In this document: in pieces, positions 16,376-26,549 of the stretch
How the letters are laid out: every line of letters starts with the position of its first letter
Position numbering within the stretch: the stretch's first letter is position 1
Assembly: GCF_013328815.1 (NCBI RefSeq)
Contig: NZ_JABUHN010000001.1
Coordinates: 1 to 64,000, forward strand
Source of the DNA: Tabrizicola fusiformis
GTDB taxonomy: Bacteria; Pseudomonadota; Alphaproteobacteria; Rhodobacterales; Rhodobacteraceae
Length of the DNA stretch: 64,000 nt
Direction of reading: 5' to 3'
Position numbers and translations under genes: made by a program
Notes under the pieces: generated by a model
Told to the model about the DNA's origin: nothing
The model's database searches: none
What the model saw: only the letters and a program-made list of their open reading frames with translations

Positions 16376-17410
16376 ATGGCAAGGGTCGATCTGACGGTGC
16401 GCGGCGGCGGGGTTTTCGGCCTGTCGATCGCCTATGAGGCGGCCCGCCGCGGCGCCAAGGTGCGGCTGGTCGAGGCGGTGCGGATCGGCGCCGGCGCCTC
16501 GGGCGGGCTGGTGGGGGCGCTCTCGCCGCATGTGCCCGAAGGGTGGAATGCCAAGAAGGCGTTTCAGCTCGACAGCCTCCTGATGGCTCAAGGGTTCTGG
16601 GCCGGGGTCGAGGCCGCCTCGGGCCTGCCCACGGGCTATGCCCGGCTCGGACGGCTGCAACCCTTGGCCGATGCGGCGGCCGTCGAACTAGCCCGTGCGC
16701 GGGGCGCCGGGGCGACTCTGCTGTGGCAGGGGCAGGCCGAATGGCAGGTCGTGCCCGCCACGGGGGCGGTGTGGGAACCGGCCAGCCCCTCGGGCCAATT
16801 GGTGCGTGATACACTCTCGGCCCGGCTGCATCCGCGGCTGGCGATTGCCGCACTGGCGGGCGCGGTCCGCGCGCTGGGCGGTGCGGTGATCGAGGGCGAG
16901 GCGGCAGACGAAGGCGCCGTGGTCTGGGCCACCGGCGTTGCGGGGCTTGCAGGTCTGGGCGCCGCGCTGGGCCGCAAGATCGGCGACGGGGTGAAGGGGC
17001 AGGCGCTGTCGCTGCGCTTCGCGGCCGAGGGGTTGCCGCAGCTTTTCGCAGGCGGGTTGCATGTGGTGCCCCATGCCGATGGCACGGTTGCCATCGGTTC
17101 GACAAGCGAGACGGCGTTCGACGATCCGCAAGCGACCGATGCACAGCTTGACACGCTGCACACCCGCGCGGTGGCGGCGCTTCCGGTGCTGGCGGGCGCG
17201 CCGGTGGTGGCGCGCTGGGCCGGGCTGCGGCCAAGGGCCACCACCAAGGCACCGCTTCTGGCGCCATGGCCCGGGCGGCCCGGGCATTTCGTGGCCAATG
17301 GCGGTTTCAAGATCGGTTTCGGCATGGCGCCCAAGGTGGCGCAGGTGATGGCCGATCTGGTGCTGGAGGGGCGCGACGGGGTCCCTGAGGGGTTCCGGCT
17401 GCCCGGCTGA
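16376..17410 (+). CDS. FAD-dependent oxidoreductase, DAO family (possible MnmC1 partner)
   Basis: A 344-residue flavoprotein with the dinucleotide-binding start VRGGGVFGLSIAYEAARRGA and the C-terminal DAO element GHFVANGGFKIGFGMAPKVA. It belongs with glycine oxidase/ThiO and the oxidase half of MnmC, which removes the carboxymethyl group from cmnm5 uridine. It is divergent from mnmD with only 47 bases between starts, suggesting a split MnmC. A glycine or sarcosine oxidase-like role is the alternative. The N-terminal VRGGG departs slightly from the usual GxGxxG but remains glycine-rich. Confidence 0.75.
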   Translation: MARVDLTVRGGGVFGLSIAYEAARRGAKVRLVEAVRIGAGASGGLVGALSPHVPEGWNAKKAFQLDSLLMAQGFWAGVEAASGLPTGYARLGRLQPLADAAAVELARARGAGATLLWQGQAEWQVVPATGAVWEPASPSGQLVRDTLSARLHPRLAIAALAGAVRALGGAVIEGEAADEGAVVWATGVAGLAGLGAALGRKIGDGVKGQALSLRFAAEGLPQLFAGGLHVVPHADGTVAIGSTSETAFDDPQATDAQLDTLHTRAVAALPVLAGAPVVARWAGLRPRATTKAPLLAPWPGRPGHFVANGGFKIGFGMAPKVAQVMADLVLEGRDGVPEGFRLPG

Positions 17411-17461
17411 CGGAGGGGAGCCGTTCCCCACATCCTCTCTCCAGAAATATCCCACGGGGGT

Positions 17462-17482
17462 CCGGGGGTGTGAAACCCCCGG
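17462..17482. terminator. Hairpin between convergent oxidoreductase and zapE genes
   Basis: CCGGGGG (17462-17468) pairs with CCCCCGG (17476-17482) with a 7-base loop. Just upstream is GAAATATCCCACGGGGG, resembling part of the hairpins at 10819-10898 and 52657-52735. It lies between convergent genes and can serve both strands; no long T-run is present. Confidence 0.5.
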
Positions 17483-17504
17483 CTGGCCGGGCAGGGGCGC
17501 CGGC

Positions 17505-18590
17505 CTATCCGGTCTGCCCCCAATCCGCCCCCTGCATCTCGCGCAGGCGTGAGGTGGTGCGTTCAAATTCGAAGGCGCCCGAGCCTTCGGTGTAAAGCCG
17601 CTCCGGCTCATCCGCGGCCGAGCAGATCAGCCGCACCTTCGCCTCATAGAGCGCGTCGATCAGGGTGACGAAACGCTTGGCCTCGTTGTAATTCGAGGCG
17701 GACAGTTGCGGGATATCCTCAAGGATCAGCACCCGCACCGCTGCCGCAATGGCAAGGTAATCGGCGGGGCCGAGGGGGCGGGCGCACAGCTCCCAGAAAC
17801 TCGCGCGGCCCACACCGCTGGCAAAGCGCGGCAATTCCACCTCGCGCCCGTTCACCGGCAGGCGCAGCGGCTCGCCCCGGGCACCGCCGGTCAGATCGGC
17901 CCAGATCGCCTCGATCTGGCCCTTCACCTTGCCCGAGGGATGGAAATAGACCTGCGCCCCGGCCAGACGGTGCTGGCGGTAGTCATTGGGGCTTTCCAGC
18001 CCCACCACCTCAAGCCGGTCGTGCAGCATGGCGATGAAGGGCAGGAACAGCGCCCGGTTCAGCCCGTTCTTGTAGAGGTCTTCCGGCGGGCGGTTCGAGG
18101 TGGTGACGATCACCACCCCCGCCGCCAGCAGCTTTTCAAACAGCCGCCCGACGATCATCGCATCGGTGATGTCGGTGATCTGCATTTCATCAAAGGCCAA
18201 GAGCCGCAGCCCGCGGGCCACCTCTTCGGCCACCGGGGCCAGCGCATCTTCGACCCCGGTCTTGCGCGCCTCATGCATCCCGCGGTGGATTTCCTGCATG
18301 AAGGCATGGAAATGCACCCGCCGCTTTCCGCTGATCCCGGTCGCCTCGAAGAACAGGTCCATCAGCATCGACTTGCCGCGCCCGACCCCGCCCCAGAGGT
18401 AAAGCCCCTTGGGCGGCGCCACCGGACGCGCGAAAAGACCGGCGAACAGGCCGACCTTGCGGGTCGCATTCGCCTCAAGCCAAAGGCGCAGCGCCTCAAG
18501 CCCGGGCAGCACGGCATGTTGCGCCGGATCGGGGCGCAGGCTGCCCGCGGCGACGCGGCTGTCATAAATCTCGGTCAGCGTGGGGCGCAT
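17505..18590 (-). CDS. zapE: Cell division ATPase ZapE (AFG1-like)
   Basis: A 361-residue P-loop ATPase of the AFG1/ZapE family that associates with the FtsZ ring and destabilises FtsZ polymers. Walker A is WGGVGRGKSMLMDLF, Walker B is LLAFDEMQITD, and sensor-type residues are in VVIVTTSNRPPEDLY. The conserved RVHFHAFMQEIH follows the P-loop. The start MRPTLTEIYD at 18590 fits the family, and length is typical. It diverges from the autotransporter gene across about 200 bases containing a 12-bp palindrome. Confidence 0.93.
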   Translation of the reverse strand: MRPTLTEIYDSRVAAGSLRPDPAQHAVLPGLEALRLWLEANATRKVGLFAGLFARPVAPPKGLYLWGGVGRGKSMLMDLFFEATGISGKRRVHFHAFMQEIHRGMHEARKTGVEDALAPVAEEVARGLRLLAFDEMQITDITDAMIVGRLFEKLLAAGVVIVTTSNRPPEDLYKNGLNRALFLPFIAMLHDRLEVVGLESPNDYRQHRLAGAQVYFHPSGKVKGQIEAIWADLTGGARGEPLRLPVNGREVELPRFASGVGRASFWELCARPLGPADYLAIAAAVRVLILEDIPQLSASNYNEAKRFVTLIDALYEAKVRLICSAADEPERLYTEGSGAFEFERTTSRLREMQGADWGQTG

Positions 18591-18630
18591 GTCTCTGGAT
18601 AGCGGCTGCTGCCCTTCAGGAAAAGACCGT

Positions 18631-18642
18631 ATACCATGGTAT
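18631..18642. promoter_or_regulatory. Candidate operator palindrome
   Basis: ATACCATGGTAT is a perfect 12-base palindrome in the 204-base divergent region between zapE and the autotransporter gene. Palindromes of this form are typical of GntR-like operators. No regulator gene is adjacent, so the binding protein is unknown. Confidence 0.35.
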
Positions 18643-18794
18643 CCTGGGGTTTGATCAAGAAATGTTGCGGCCAATCCTCGTTCGGGCAAGTTAATGCGCC
18701 GCGAAAAAGACAAACCGTTTGCAAGCGCAAGGGGCGTTCCCTACTCTTGCCGGCAACATTCGTTTCAACCTGCCAGCCGACAGGGGCTATTATT

Positions 18795-21700
18795 ATGACC
18801 GCATCCATCCTTCCGATCTCGACCGCCACCCGGCAAGTCGGCATCCGCCAGCGCAGCCTGCGGCGCCACTGCCGGATGGGCCGGGCGACCGAACTGGTCT
18901 TCATCCTTGCCACCGGGGCAATGCTGATGCTGGGCGGGCAGGCAGAGGCACAGGACCGGACCTGGGATGCCGGCGGAGCCACGACGAACTGGCTCACGCT
19001 CAACAACTGGGCGGGCGGTGGAGCGGGGCGGGTGCCCGATACCGTGGGTGAAACGGCGCTGATCACCGGAGGGGGCGGCGCCCTCCAGCCGGTTATCGGG
19101 GCTGGGGACTCGGTCACGGTCGGCGGGACGAATATTTCCGGCGGCTCGCTGACGGTGGCGGGCACGCTGACTTCGCCGGTGACGGTTTCCGGGACCGGCG
19201 TGCTTTCGATCAGCAGCGGAGGCGCTGTCGTCGGTGCTGTGACTGCGGGTGGCGCAGGCGGCTCGAACGCCGGGACGATCACCGGCAATCTGACGGCCAC
19301 TGCGGGCGGCTTTACCAACCAGGGCGTGGTCACCGGCACGACCACGCTGAACGGTCCGACCTCGCTTTTCCTGGCAACGGGAACCAACCTCTCTGACACG
19401 CAACAGGTGACGGTCAATCAGGGCACGCTGGACGTCAACGCCTCGGACACGATCGGCAGCCTTGCGGGCACCGGCGGGCAGGTGGATATCGCGGCGGGGC
19501 AGACCCTGACGGCGGGCGGCGACAATACCTCGACGCAATATGACGGTGGGATCATCGGCGATGGCACCTTTACCAAGGCAGGCACCGGCACGCTGACGCT
19601 GACCGGCGCAACCAGTGTGGCCTCCACTTCGATCAGCGCCGGCACCCTTGCGGTGACGGGCGCTGGCACGATCGTCGGCAATATCAGCGGCGCCGCCGCC
19701 GGCACCCTTTCGACCGATGGCGGGGCGCTGTCGTCCAGCACCAATATTGCGGGCGACATCACGCTGGAAATCACCGGCGACGAGGCGGTGGGCAACCTTT
19801 TCGGCTTCTTCGGTGATATCGAGGTGGACAACTCCGCCGACCTGACCCTGACCAGCGGCACCTATGACGTTGGCGGCACGATCACCGGCGATGGCGGCAT
19901 TACCGTGGATGGCGCGACGGTGCAGTTCAACGGCGCCGACAAGGCCTATACCGGCGAAACCAATGTGGTTTCGGGCGGGCTGACCCTGACGAGCGGTATC
20001 GCTTCGACAGATGTCAATGTCTCGGGCGGCTCCCTGACCGCCACCAATGGTGCGCTTGCGGCCGGAACGGCGCTGGATATTTCGGGCACCGGCTCGGTCA
20101 ACATCGACGACGATGATACGGTGGCAAGCGTCACCCAGTCGGGCGGCACGCTGGGGGGCGATTCCACGCTGACGGTGACGGGCGCCCTTGGCCAAAGTGG
20201 CGGCGAGATTGCTTCGGGTGTGACGGTGAACGTGGCTGGCGCCAAGACGCTTGAAGGCGGCACCATCGCGGGCACCCTCGGCGGTGCGGGGCTGACCACG
20301 GTGCAGACGGGCACCACCCTGCTGACCGGCACGATCAACGGCGGTGCCGTGACCGTGACCAGCACGCTGAACGTGGATGGCGGCAGCCTTGGGGCAAACC
20401 TGACCCTGTCGGGGGGTGAACTGACCGCCGTCGGCACCTCGACCCTGAGCCCGGGCAGCCTCGCCCTTGCCAGCGGCACCTCGAACACCATCGGCGCAGT
20501 GAACGGCGAGACACTGACCCTTGGGCCGGGCGCGCTGAATTTCGGCGCCAATACGCTGACCACCTTCGGCTCGGCCACCAATGACGGGACCGTCGTTCTG
20601 GACCCGACGTTCGCCACGGTTTCAAGCAATTCGGATGTCACCGTTGCCGGCGGAACGCTGCAATTGGGTGGCGTCAACGTTCTGACCAGTGCCGGCGGCG
20701 TCCTGACCGACCGGAACACCACGGTGGAAGACGGGGCGACACTGGATCTGGCGGGCAACCTCCATGCCATCGCCAATCTGGCGGGCGGCGGCACCATCAC
20801 CAACAGCGGTGGCGCTGCGACGGTGCTGACACTGGAAAGCAACCTCAACGCCGAGATTTCGGGCGTGATTGAGGATGGCGTCGGTGGCATGTCGCTGACC
20901 AAGACTTTGGGTGGGAGGACCACCCTGTCGGGCGCCAACACCTACACCGGCACCACCACCGTTTCCGCGGGCACGCTCGCACTTGAGGGCGGCGCGGCGA
21001 TTGCCGACAGTTCTGCGGTGCAGATCAACGCGGGCGCCATTCTGGAATCGACCACCGACGAAGAGACGGTTGGCAGGCTGAACGTCGCGGCAGGCGGCAC
21101 GCTTGATGTTGGTGGCAAGGTCTTCATGACCAACGGCGCTGCCGACAGCACCTTTGCGGGCACGCTTTTGGGCGGGAACACCGGCGTATTCTCTCAGGTG
21201 GGCACTGCGGTTCTGACCTTCTCGGGCGACGGCTCGGGCTTTACCGGCACGATGGGCGCGTCGGCGGGTGAGGTGGTGCTGGCCTCGGGGGCTACACTGG
21301 ACGCCAGCGCGGTGGGCGCGATCACGGGCGCGACCCTGACCCTTGAGGGCGGGGTGCTGACCAATGCCGATGTCGGACTGATCTCGGACGGCACCATTAA
21401 TATCAACGGTTCGGAAACCATCGCCTATCTGACGAACAACGCCTTTGACGGGCCGGGCATCGGTACGATCAATGTCAATGGCGTGGGCACAGTCCTGACG
21501 CTGGCGGGCGGCACGCAGGATTCGGCACATAGCGGCGATATCACCGGCGACGCCGACAGCGCATTGGCGACCACAGGGGGAACACATACCCTGTCCGGCA
21601 CCGTCACCATGGCCACGATTGACGTTGGCGGGGGCAGCACCCTTGTCCTTGGCGGCACCAATTCGATCGGTGCCATTACCGTGGACGGCACGCTGCGGCT

Positions 21701-24700
21701 TGAATCCGACGGCGCGGCCGGCGGGGCTGCGGGACAGATCACGACGACGGGTTCGGTGATCGACTATGCCGATGGCGTGAACAGCGCGACGCCGATCGAG
21801 ATCGCCTCGAACACCACGCAGGTTCAGGTGACCACGGGGTCGGCAGAACAATCGGGCGTGATCAGCGAGGATGCGGCGGGCCGTCCTCTGGAGAAGATCG
21901 GCGCGGGTGAGTTGGTTCTGTCGGCGGCGAACACCTTTACCGGCGACATGACGGTGAGCGGCGGCACGCTGTCGCTGAGCGGGGGCAGCGCCCTTGCGGA
22001 TTCGGTGGACCTGATCCTTGCCGATGGCACGACCGTCAATGTCCAGACCTCTGAGGTTGTCGGGTCCGTTGCCTCGGCGACGGGTGGCACCGTGGCATTG
22101 GGCGCGAACACCCTTACCCTGAGCGGGGCGGTTTCGACCAGCTTTGCGGGCAATGTCACGGGTGGCAACTTCTCGGCCTTCCTGACCAACTTCGGCAACA
22201 CCATCACCATGACCGGCGACAGCACGATGACCGGCACCATGGGAACGGTGGGCGGCACCATGATCATGGCCGCAGGGGCAACCACCGCGGCAATTCAGGT
22301 GGGCGGCACCGGGGCGACCGGGGTTTTCACCACCAATGGCGGTGCGCTGGCCAGCAATGCCGAGCTTGTCAACCTCAGCACGGCAACGATCAACATCAAC
22401 GGCTCGGAAACCATCGGTTCGATCGAGCAGGCTTCCGGCGGCACGATCAACGTGGCCGGGGGCGCGACTCTGACAGTGAACGGCACGACCAACGCCTTCA
22501 ACGCGACTGGTGCATCCAGTATCGGCAATGATATTCTGGGGGCAGGCACGCTGAACGTGACCGGCGGGACGACCACGGTTCAGGCCGGCGGCAACGTGGC
22601 GACCGCGACCACAATCGGCGCGGGCGGCACTGTGGTGAACAATGGCGCGATGGCCGGGGTCAGCAATGCGGGCAGCATCACCAACAACGGCGTGGCGGGT
22701 GCGCTGACCAACACCGGCGCGGGCACCGGCTCGAACACCGGCACGCTCGCCAGCCTGACGCACAGCTCTTCGGCGCTGTTCACCAATACCGGGGCGATCA
22801 CCGGTAATGTGACGGTCAACTCGGGCACGGTCACGCTTTCGGGCGCGTCCAACATCGGCGATGCCAGCACGGTCACCGTGACGGGCGGCATCCTGAACGC
22901 GGGCGTGGCCGATACCATCGGCGGGCTGGTGGCCAATGGCGGCACCACCAATGTCTCGGCAGTCCTGACCATGGGCGAGCTTTCGGGCACGGCTGGCAGC
23001 ATTGCCATGACGGGCACCGGCGGGCTGATCGTGGGTGACAGCGATCTGGTGAACTCGAGCTTTGGCGGCGTGATTTCGGGCACCGGCGCGCTGGAGAAGG
23101 TGGGCACCGACACGCTGACCCTGACCGGGGCGAATACCTTCAGCGGCACCACCACGGTATCGGGCGGCACGCTGGCGCTGACCGGCAGCGGCTCGCTCGA
23201 CTCGGCCTCACTCGTTATCGGCGCGGCCGGAAGTGTTACCAGCGACGGCGGTGCCTTTGATCCGGCGATGGTGGTGACCAACAATGGCCTGCCGGCGGCA
23301 CTGGCGGCGCCCTTTGGTCTGATGCTGACCGGCGGTGGCGATGAGACCATCGCCGAGATGGACGGCAACGGCACGACCAATCTTTCTTCGGGGTCTGTGC
23401 TGGCGCTGACCAGCGGCACCTCGGATATCGCGGGCGTGATTTCGGGCGATGGCGGGCTGACGGTGACGGGCAGCTCGATCACCAACCTGACGGCGGTCAA
23501 CACCTATACCGGCGAAACCGTGGTCAATGGCGGCGGGGCGCTGAACCTGAATGGCGTGGGCGCGATTGCCTCGACGGTGGTGACCATCTCGGGCAATGGC
23601 GCGCTGACGACCGATGGCGACGGGATTGCCGATACGGCGGCGGTTTCGGTGGCGGGCGCCAATGGCATCCTGCGGGTGAACGGCGCCGAGACGATCGGCA
23701 GCCTGACCCAGACCGGCGGTTTTGTGAACGGCACCTCGACGCTGACCACCACCAGCTTTGCCCAGACCGGCGGCACGACCAGTGGCACGGTGACGGTTTC
23801 GACCGGCACCTTCAGCCAGAACGGTGGCACCATCGGCACCGGCACTACGGTTACCCAATCGGGTGGCGCCACGATGTCGGGCGGCTCGGTGGGAGGTCTG
23901 CTGACCGGCGCGGGCACTGTGACGGTGCAGACCGGCACGACCACCGTCACCGGCACCATCGCCTCGACCAATGTGACCGTGGCTTCGGGTGAGTTGAGCC
24001 TTGATGGCGGCGAGGGTCTGACCACCGCGACCGACCTGACAGTGAACGGCGGTCTGGTCGATGTGAACATCGACGAGGCGATTGCCACGCTGAACGGTTC
24101 GGGCGGCACGGTGGATGTCGATGCGGCCAACACCCTGACGCTGGGTGAGGCGACGCTGGACACCGCGACCTATGCCGGCAATGTGACGGGCGCGGGCGAC
24201 CTGATCAAGCTGGGCACCAATACCCAGGTGTTCAGCGGTGTGAATGGCCTGACCGGCACGGTTGACGTGAATGCAGGCACCCTGCGGATCACCGGCACGA
24301 TTGCCGCGACCGATCTTGAAACGGCTGCGGCAGGTACGCTGGAAACCGATGGTTCGGCGCTTGTCTCGGGGGCGGTGGTGACCAATGCGGGCACCTTCCG
24401 CATCACTGCCGGAACCGAGACGATCAATGCCGTCAACGGCGCGGGGACTGTCGATCTTGCGACGGGCAACCTGACGCTGGCCGGGGCAAACTCGGCGATC
24501 TCGGGAGCGATCACCGGCAGCGGCACGCTGACGGTGAATGCGGCCGCGGATGGCGATGCGACGGGCGGGGCCACGTTGGTTCTGTCGGGCGACAGCAACA
24601 CCTTTACCGGCACGACGCAGGTGACCGAGGGCACGTTGCAGGTGACGGCCACCGGCAATCTGGGCGGCGCGGTCAACGTGGCGACGCTGGGCCTTGTGCA

Positions 24701-26486
24701 GTTGCAGGGTGGCACGCTGGGCGGCACGCTGACCAACACCGGCGGCGAAGTGCAGGCCCGCGGCACGATTTCGGGCAATGTCGTCAACAACAACGTGGGT
24801 GCGGGCGGCGGAGCGGATGAGGGTATCTTTGCCACCACCGGCGATCTGACTTTCACCCCCGGCGCGACCCGGACCTTTACCAACGCGGGCACGGTGACGG
24901 TGACGGCGGGCAGCATTCTGGGTCTGGGCAGCTATACCAACCAGAGCGGCGGTCTGACCACGGTCAGCGCCGGCCGGACGCTGCAGGCGACCACGGTGAC
25001 CAACGACGCGGGCGCTGTGATGGCGCTGGATGGCGGCACGGTGGATGGCAGCCTGACCAACAACGGCACGCTGCAAAGCAACGGCACCTCGACGATCACC
25101 GGAAATCTGAGCAACGGCGGCACGGTTGATCTTCAGGACGGTGCGACGGACGATGTGCTGACGGTCAATGGCGGGGTCAGCGGGACGGGCAGCTATGAGC
25201 TTGACCTGAACCTGTCGGACGGCACCTCGGACCGGGTGGCAGGCACGCTGGCCACGGCCTCGACCATCAACCTGGACTTCACGATCACCGGCAACGGCTA
25301 TATCGGCTCGGCGATCACGGTGTTCAGCGGGGCGGCAGGTGGGGCTGCGGTCACGGGCAGTTCGGCGCTGCCGGTGGGCGGCTCGATCATCTACACGCTG
25401 GATCAGGTCGGCTCTGACATCCAGGTGCGCAGCCAGGTCAACCCGGCTGTGGGTGGCGTGGCGGCCTCTGCCTCGATGACGCAGGCGCTGATCGGCACCA
25501 TCGTCAACCGTCCGACCAGCCCCTTCGTTTCGGGTCTGGCGGCGGAAGAAGGTTGCTCGCAGGGCGGTTACTTCCGTGCGACGGGCGGCCGGGCCACGGT
25601 GGCCGGGCAGTCCAGCTCGAACGGGTTTACCACCAACAACTCGATCTCGTCGGACTTCTACGGCGTGCAGGGCGGCTATGACGTGGGCTGCTTCGATGGC
25701 CGGTTCTTCGACGGCTGGGACGGTGCCGCGGGTGTGATGCTGGGCTACAACGCCGGTTCGACCGACCAGTCGCTGTTCTCGGACCCGACGCAGCCTGGGC
25801 TGACGACCGGCCTTCTGGGCACCGATTTTACCCAGAACTACATCGGCCTTTATGTGGCCGGTGCCAAGGACCGGCTCTCGGCGGACCTGCAACTGCGCTA
25901 TGACGACACTTCGTTCGATCTCAGCGAAACCACGCTGGTCGGTCTGCCGGTGGGTCTGGACGGTCTCAGCTATTCGACCAAGGCGACCACCATCGGCACC
26001 CGGGTCAGCTACCGGATGGACGTGAACGAAGAGAAGGGCATCAACTTTGTGCCGACCGCAGGCTTCAACCTGACGCATGTGTCGGGCGATACCCTGACGC
26101 TTTCGGGCGGCGAGACGCTGGAGCTTGAAGCCTTCACCTCGGTTGTGGGCTTTGTCGGCGGCGCGCTGGCCCGGACCTTCATTGCCGAGGATGGCGGTTC
26201 GGCGACGACGGCCTTTGTCTCGGGCAACTACTATCAGGACTTCGGCGGCGACCGGGGGGCCCTGTTTGACACCGATGGCGACGGTCTGAACCCCGAGCCG
26301 GTGTCGGTGGCGTCGATCGGCGGGTTTGGCGAATTCTCGCTGGGTCTGAACTACGTCAAGATCCTGGATGCCGGAACGGCGGCCGGGGCCAAGCAACTGA
26401 ACGCCAGCATCCGCGGCGACCTGCGGATCGGCGAGAATGTGAGCGACGCTTACAGCGTGACCGCACAGGTCCGCCTGTCGTTCTGA
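18795..26486 (+). CDS. Giant autotransporter-type adhesin with barrel domain
   Basis: About 2563 residues. An extended, arginine-rich N-terminus leads into a hydrophobic signal core (LVFILATGAMLMLGGQAEA, about residues 34-52). The passenger, residues 53 to about 2200, is rich in Gly, Thr, Ser, Ala and Asn. It holds many autotransporter-associated beta-strand repeats of the type LTLTGANTFSGTTTVSGGTL, as expected for a long beta-helix. The last 330 residues form an outer-membrane beta-barrel with alternating strands and a terminal phenylalanine (TAQVRLSF). The protein would be displayed on or released from the cell surface, probably for adhesion or aggregation. The ATG at 18795 is chosen for the signal peptide; the frame is open further upstream. 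A strong terminator follows. Confidence 0.85.
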   Translation: MTASILPISTATRQVGIRQRSLRRHCRMGRATELVFILATGAMLMLGGQAEAQDRTWDAGGATTNWLTLNNWAGGGAGRVPDTVGETALITGGGGALQPVIGAGDSVTVGGTNISGGSLTVAGTLTSPVTVSGTGVLSISSGGAVVGAVTAGGAGGSNAGTITGNLTATAGGFTNQGVVTGTTTLNGPTSLFLATGTNLSDTQQVTVNQGTLDVNASDTIGSLAGTGGQVDIAAGQTLTAGGDNTSTQYDGGIIGDGTFTKAGTGTLTLTGATSVASTSISAGTLAVTGAGTIVGNISGAAAGTLSTDGGALSSSTNIAGDITLEITGDEAVGNLFGFFGDIEVDNSADLTLTSGTYDVGGTITGDGGITVDGATVQFNGADKAYTGETNVVSGGLTLTSGIASTDVNVSGGSLTATNGALAAGTALDISGTGSVNIDDDDTVASVTQSGGTLGGDSTLTVTGALGQSGGEIASGVTVNVAGAKTLEGGTIAGTLGGAGLTTVQTGTTLLTGTINGGAVTVTSTLNVDGGSLGANLTLSGGELTAVGTSTLSPGSLALASGTSNTIGAVNGETLTLGPGALNFGANTLTTFGSATNDGTVVLDPTFATVSSNSDVTVAGGTLQLGGVNVLTSAGGVLTDRNTTVEDGATLDLAGNLHAIANLAGGGTITNSGGAATVLTLESNLNAEISGVIEDGVGGMSLTKTLGGRTTLSGANTYTGTTTVSAGTLALEGGAAIADSSAVQINAGAILESTTDEETVGRLNVAAGGTLDVGGKVFMTNGAADSTFAGTLLGGNTGVFSQVGTAVLTFSGDGSGFTGTMGASAGEVVLASGATLDASAVGAITGATLTLEGGVLTNADVGLISDGTININGSETIAYLTNNAFDGPGIGTINVNGVGTVLTLAGGTQDSAHSGDITGDADSALATTGGTHTLSGTVTMATIDVGGGSTLVLGGTNSIGAITVDGTLRLESDGAAGGAAGQITTTGSVIDYADGVNSATPIEIASNTTQVQVTTGSAEQSGVISEDAAGRPLEKIGAGELVLSAANTFTGDMTVSGGTLSLSGGSALADSVDLILADGTTVNVQTSEVVGSVASATGGTVALGANTLTLSGAVSTSFAGNVTGGNFSAFLTNFGNTITMTGDSTMTGTMGTVGGTMIMAAGATTAAIQVGGTGATGVFTTNGGALASNAELVNLSTATININGSETIGSIEQASGGTINVAGGATLTVNGTTNAFNATGASSIGNDILGAGTLNVTGGTTTVQAGGNVATATTIGAGGTVVNNGAMAGVSNAGSITNNGVAGALTNTGAGTGSNTGTLASLTHSSSALFTNTGAITGNVTVNSGTVTLSGASNIGDASTVTVTGGILNAGVADTIGGLVANGGTTNVSAVLTMGELSGTAGSIAMTGTGGLIVGDSDLVNSSFGGVISGTGALEKVGTDTLTLTGANTFSGTTTVSGGTLALTGSGSLDSASLVIGAAGSVTSDGGAFDPAMVVTNNGLPAALAAPFGLMLTGGGDETIAEMDGNGTTNLSSGSVLALTSGTSDIAGVISGDGGLTVTGSSITNLTAVNTYTGETVVNGGGALNLNGVGAIASTVVTISGNGALTTDGDGIADTAAVSVAGANGILRVNGAETIGSLTQTGGFVNGTSTLTTTSFAQTGGTTSGTVTVSTGTFSQNGGTIGTGTTVTQSGGATMSGGSVGGLLTGAGTVTVQTGTTTVTGTIASTNVTVASGELSLDGGEGLTTATDLTVNGGLVDVNIDEAIATLNGSGGTVDVDAANTLTLGEATLDTATYAGNVTGAGDLIKLGTNTQVFSGVNGLTGTVDVNAGTLRITGTIAATDLETAAAGTLETDGSALVSGAVVTNAGTFRITAGTETINAVNGAGTVDLATGNLTLAGANSAISGAITGSGTLTVNAAADGDATGGATLVLSGDSNTFTGTTQVTEGTLQVTATGNLGGAVNVATLGLVQLQGGTLGGTLTNTGGEVQARGTISGNVVNNNVGAGGGADEGIFATTGDLTFTPGATRTFTNAGTVTVTAGSILGLGSYTNQSGGLTTVSAGRTLQATTVTNDAGAVMALDGGTVDGSLTNNGTLQSNGTSTITGNLSNGGTVDLQDGATDDVLTVNGGVSGTGSYELDLNLSDGTSDRVAGTLATASTINLDFTITGNGYIGSAITVFSGAAGGAAVTGSSALPVGGSIIYTLDQVGSDIQVRSQVNPAVGGVAASASMTQALIGTIVNRPTSPFVSGLAAEEGCSQGGYFRATGGRATVAGQSSSNGFTTNNSISSDFYGVQGGYDVGCFDGRFFDGWDGAAGVMLGYNAGSTDQSLFSDPTQPGLTTGLLGTDFTQNYIGLYVAGAKDRLSADLQLRYDDTSFDLSETTLVGLPVGLDGLSYSTKATTIGTRVSYRMDVNEEKGINFVPTAGFNLTHVSGDTLTLSGGETLELEAFTSVVGFVGGALARTFIAEDGGSATTAFVSGNYYQDFGGDRGALFDTDGDGLNPEPVSVASIGGFGEFSLGLNYVKILDAGTAAGAKQLNASIRGDLRIGENVSDAYSVTAQVRLSF

Positions 26487-26511
26487 GTGGGCAATGGCTG
26501 TGTGAACATCG

Positions 26512-26549
26512 CCCCGGCAAGGTCCGCCCTTGCCGGGGTTTTCTTTTTC
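26512..26549 (+). terminator. Rho-independent terminator of the autotransporter gene
   Basis: CCCCGGCAAGG (26512-26522) pairs perfectly with CCTTGCCGGGG (26528-26538) over a 5-base loop, followed by TTTTCTTTTTC. It lies 25 bases after the stop and separates the adhesin from the T6SS operon. The remaining 26550-26707 shows no gene and should hold the T6SS promoter, which I cannot place. Confidence 0.9.

Noticed and set aside
18765-26396. Very long open frames on the minus strand across the autotransporter gene, up to about 1060 codons
   Set aside because: They are produced by the strong GC bias and repetitive codons of the + strand gene; their translations are low-complexity Arg/Pro/Ala or Val/Pro/Ser strings with no domain.
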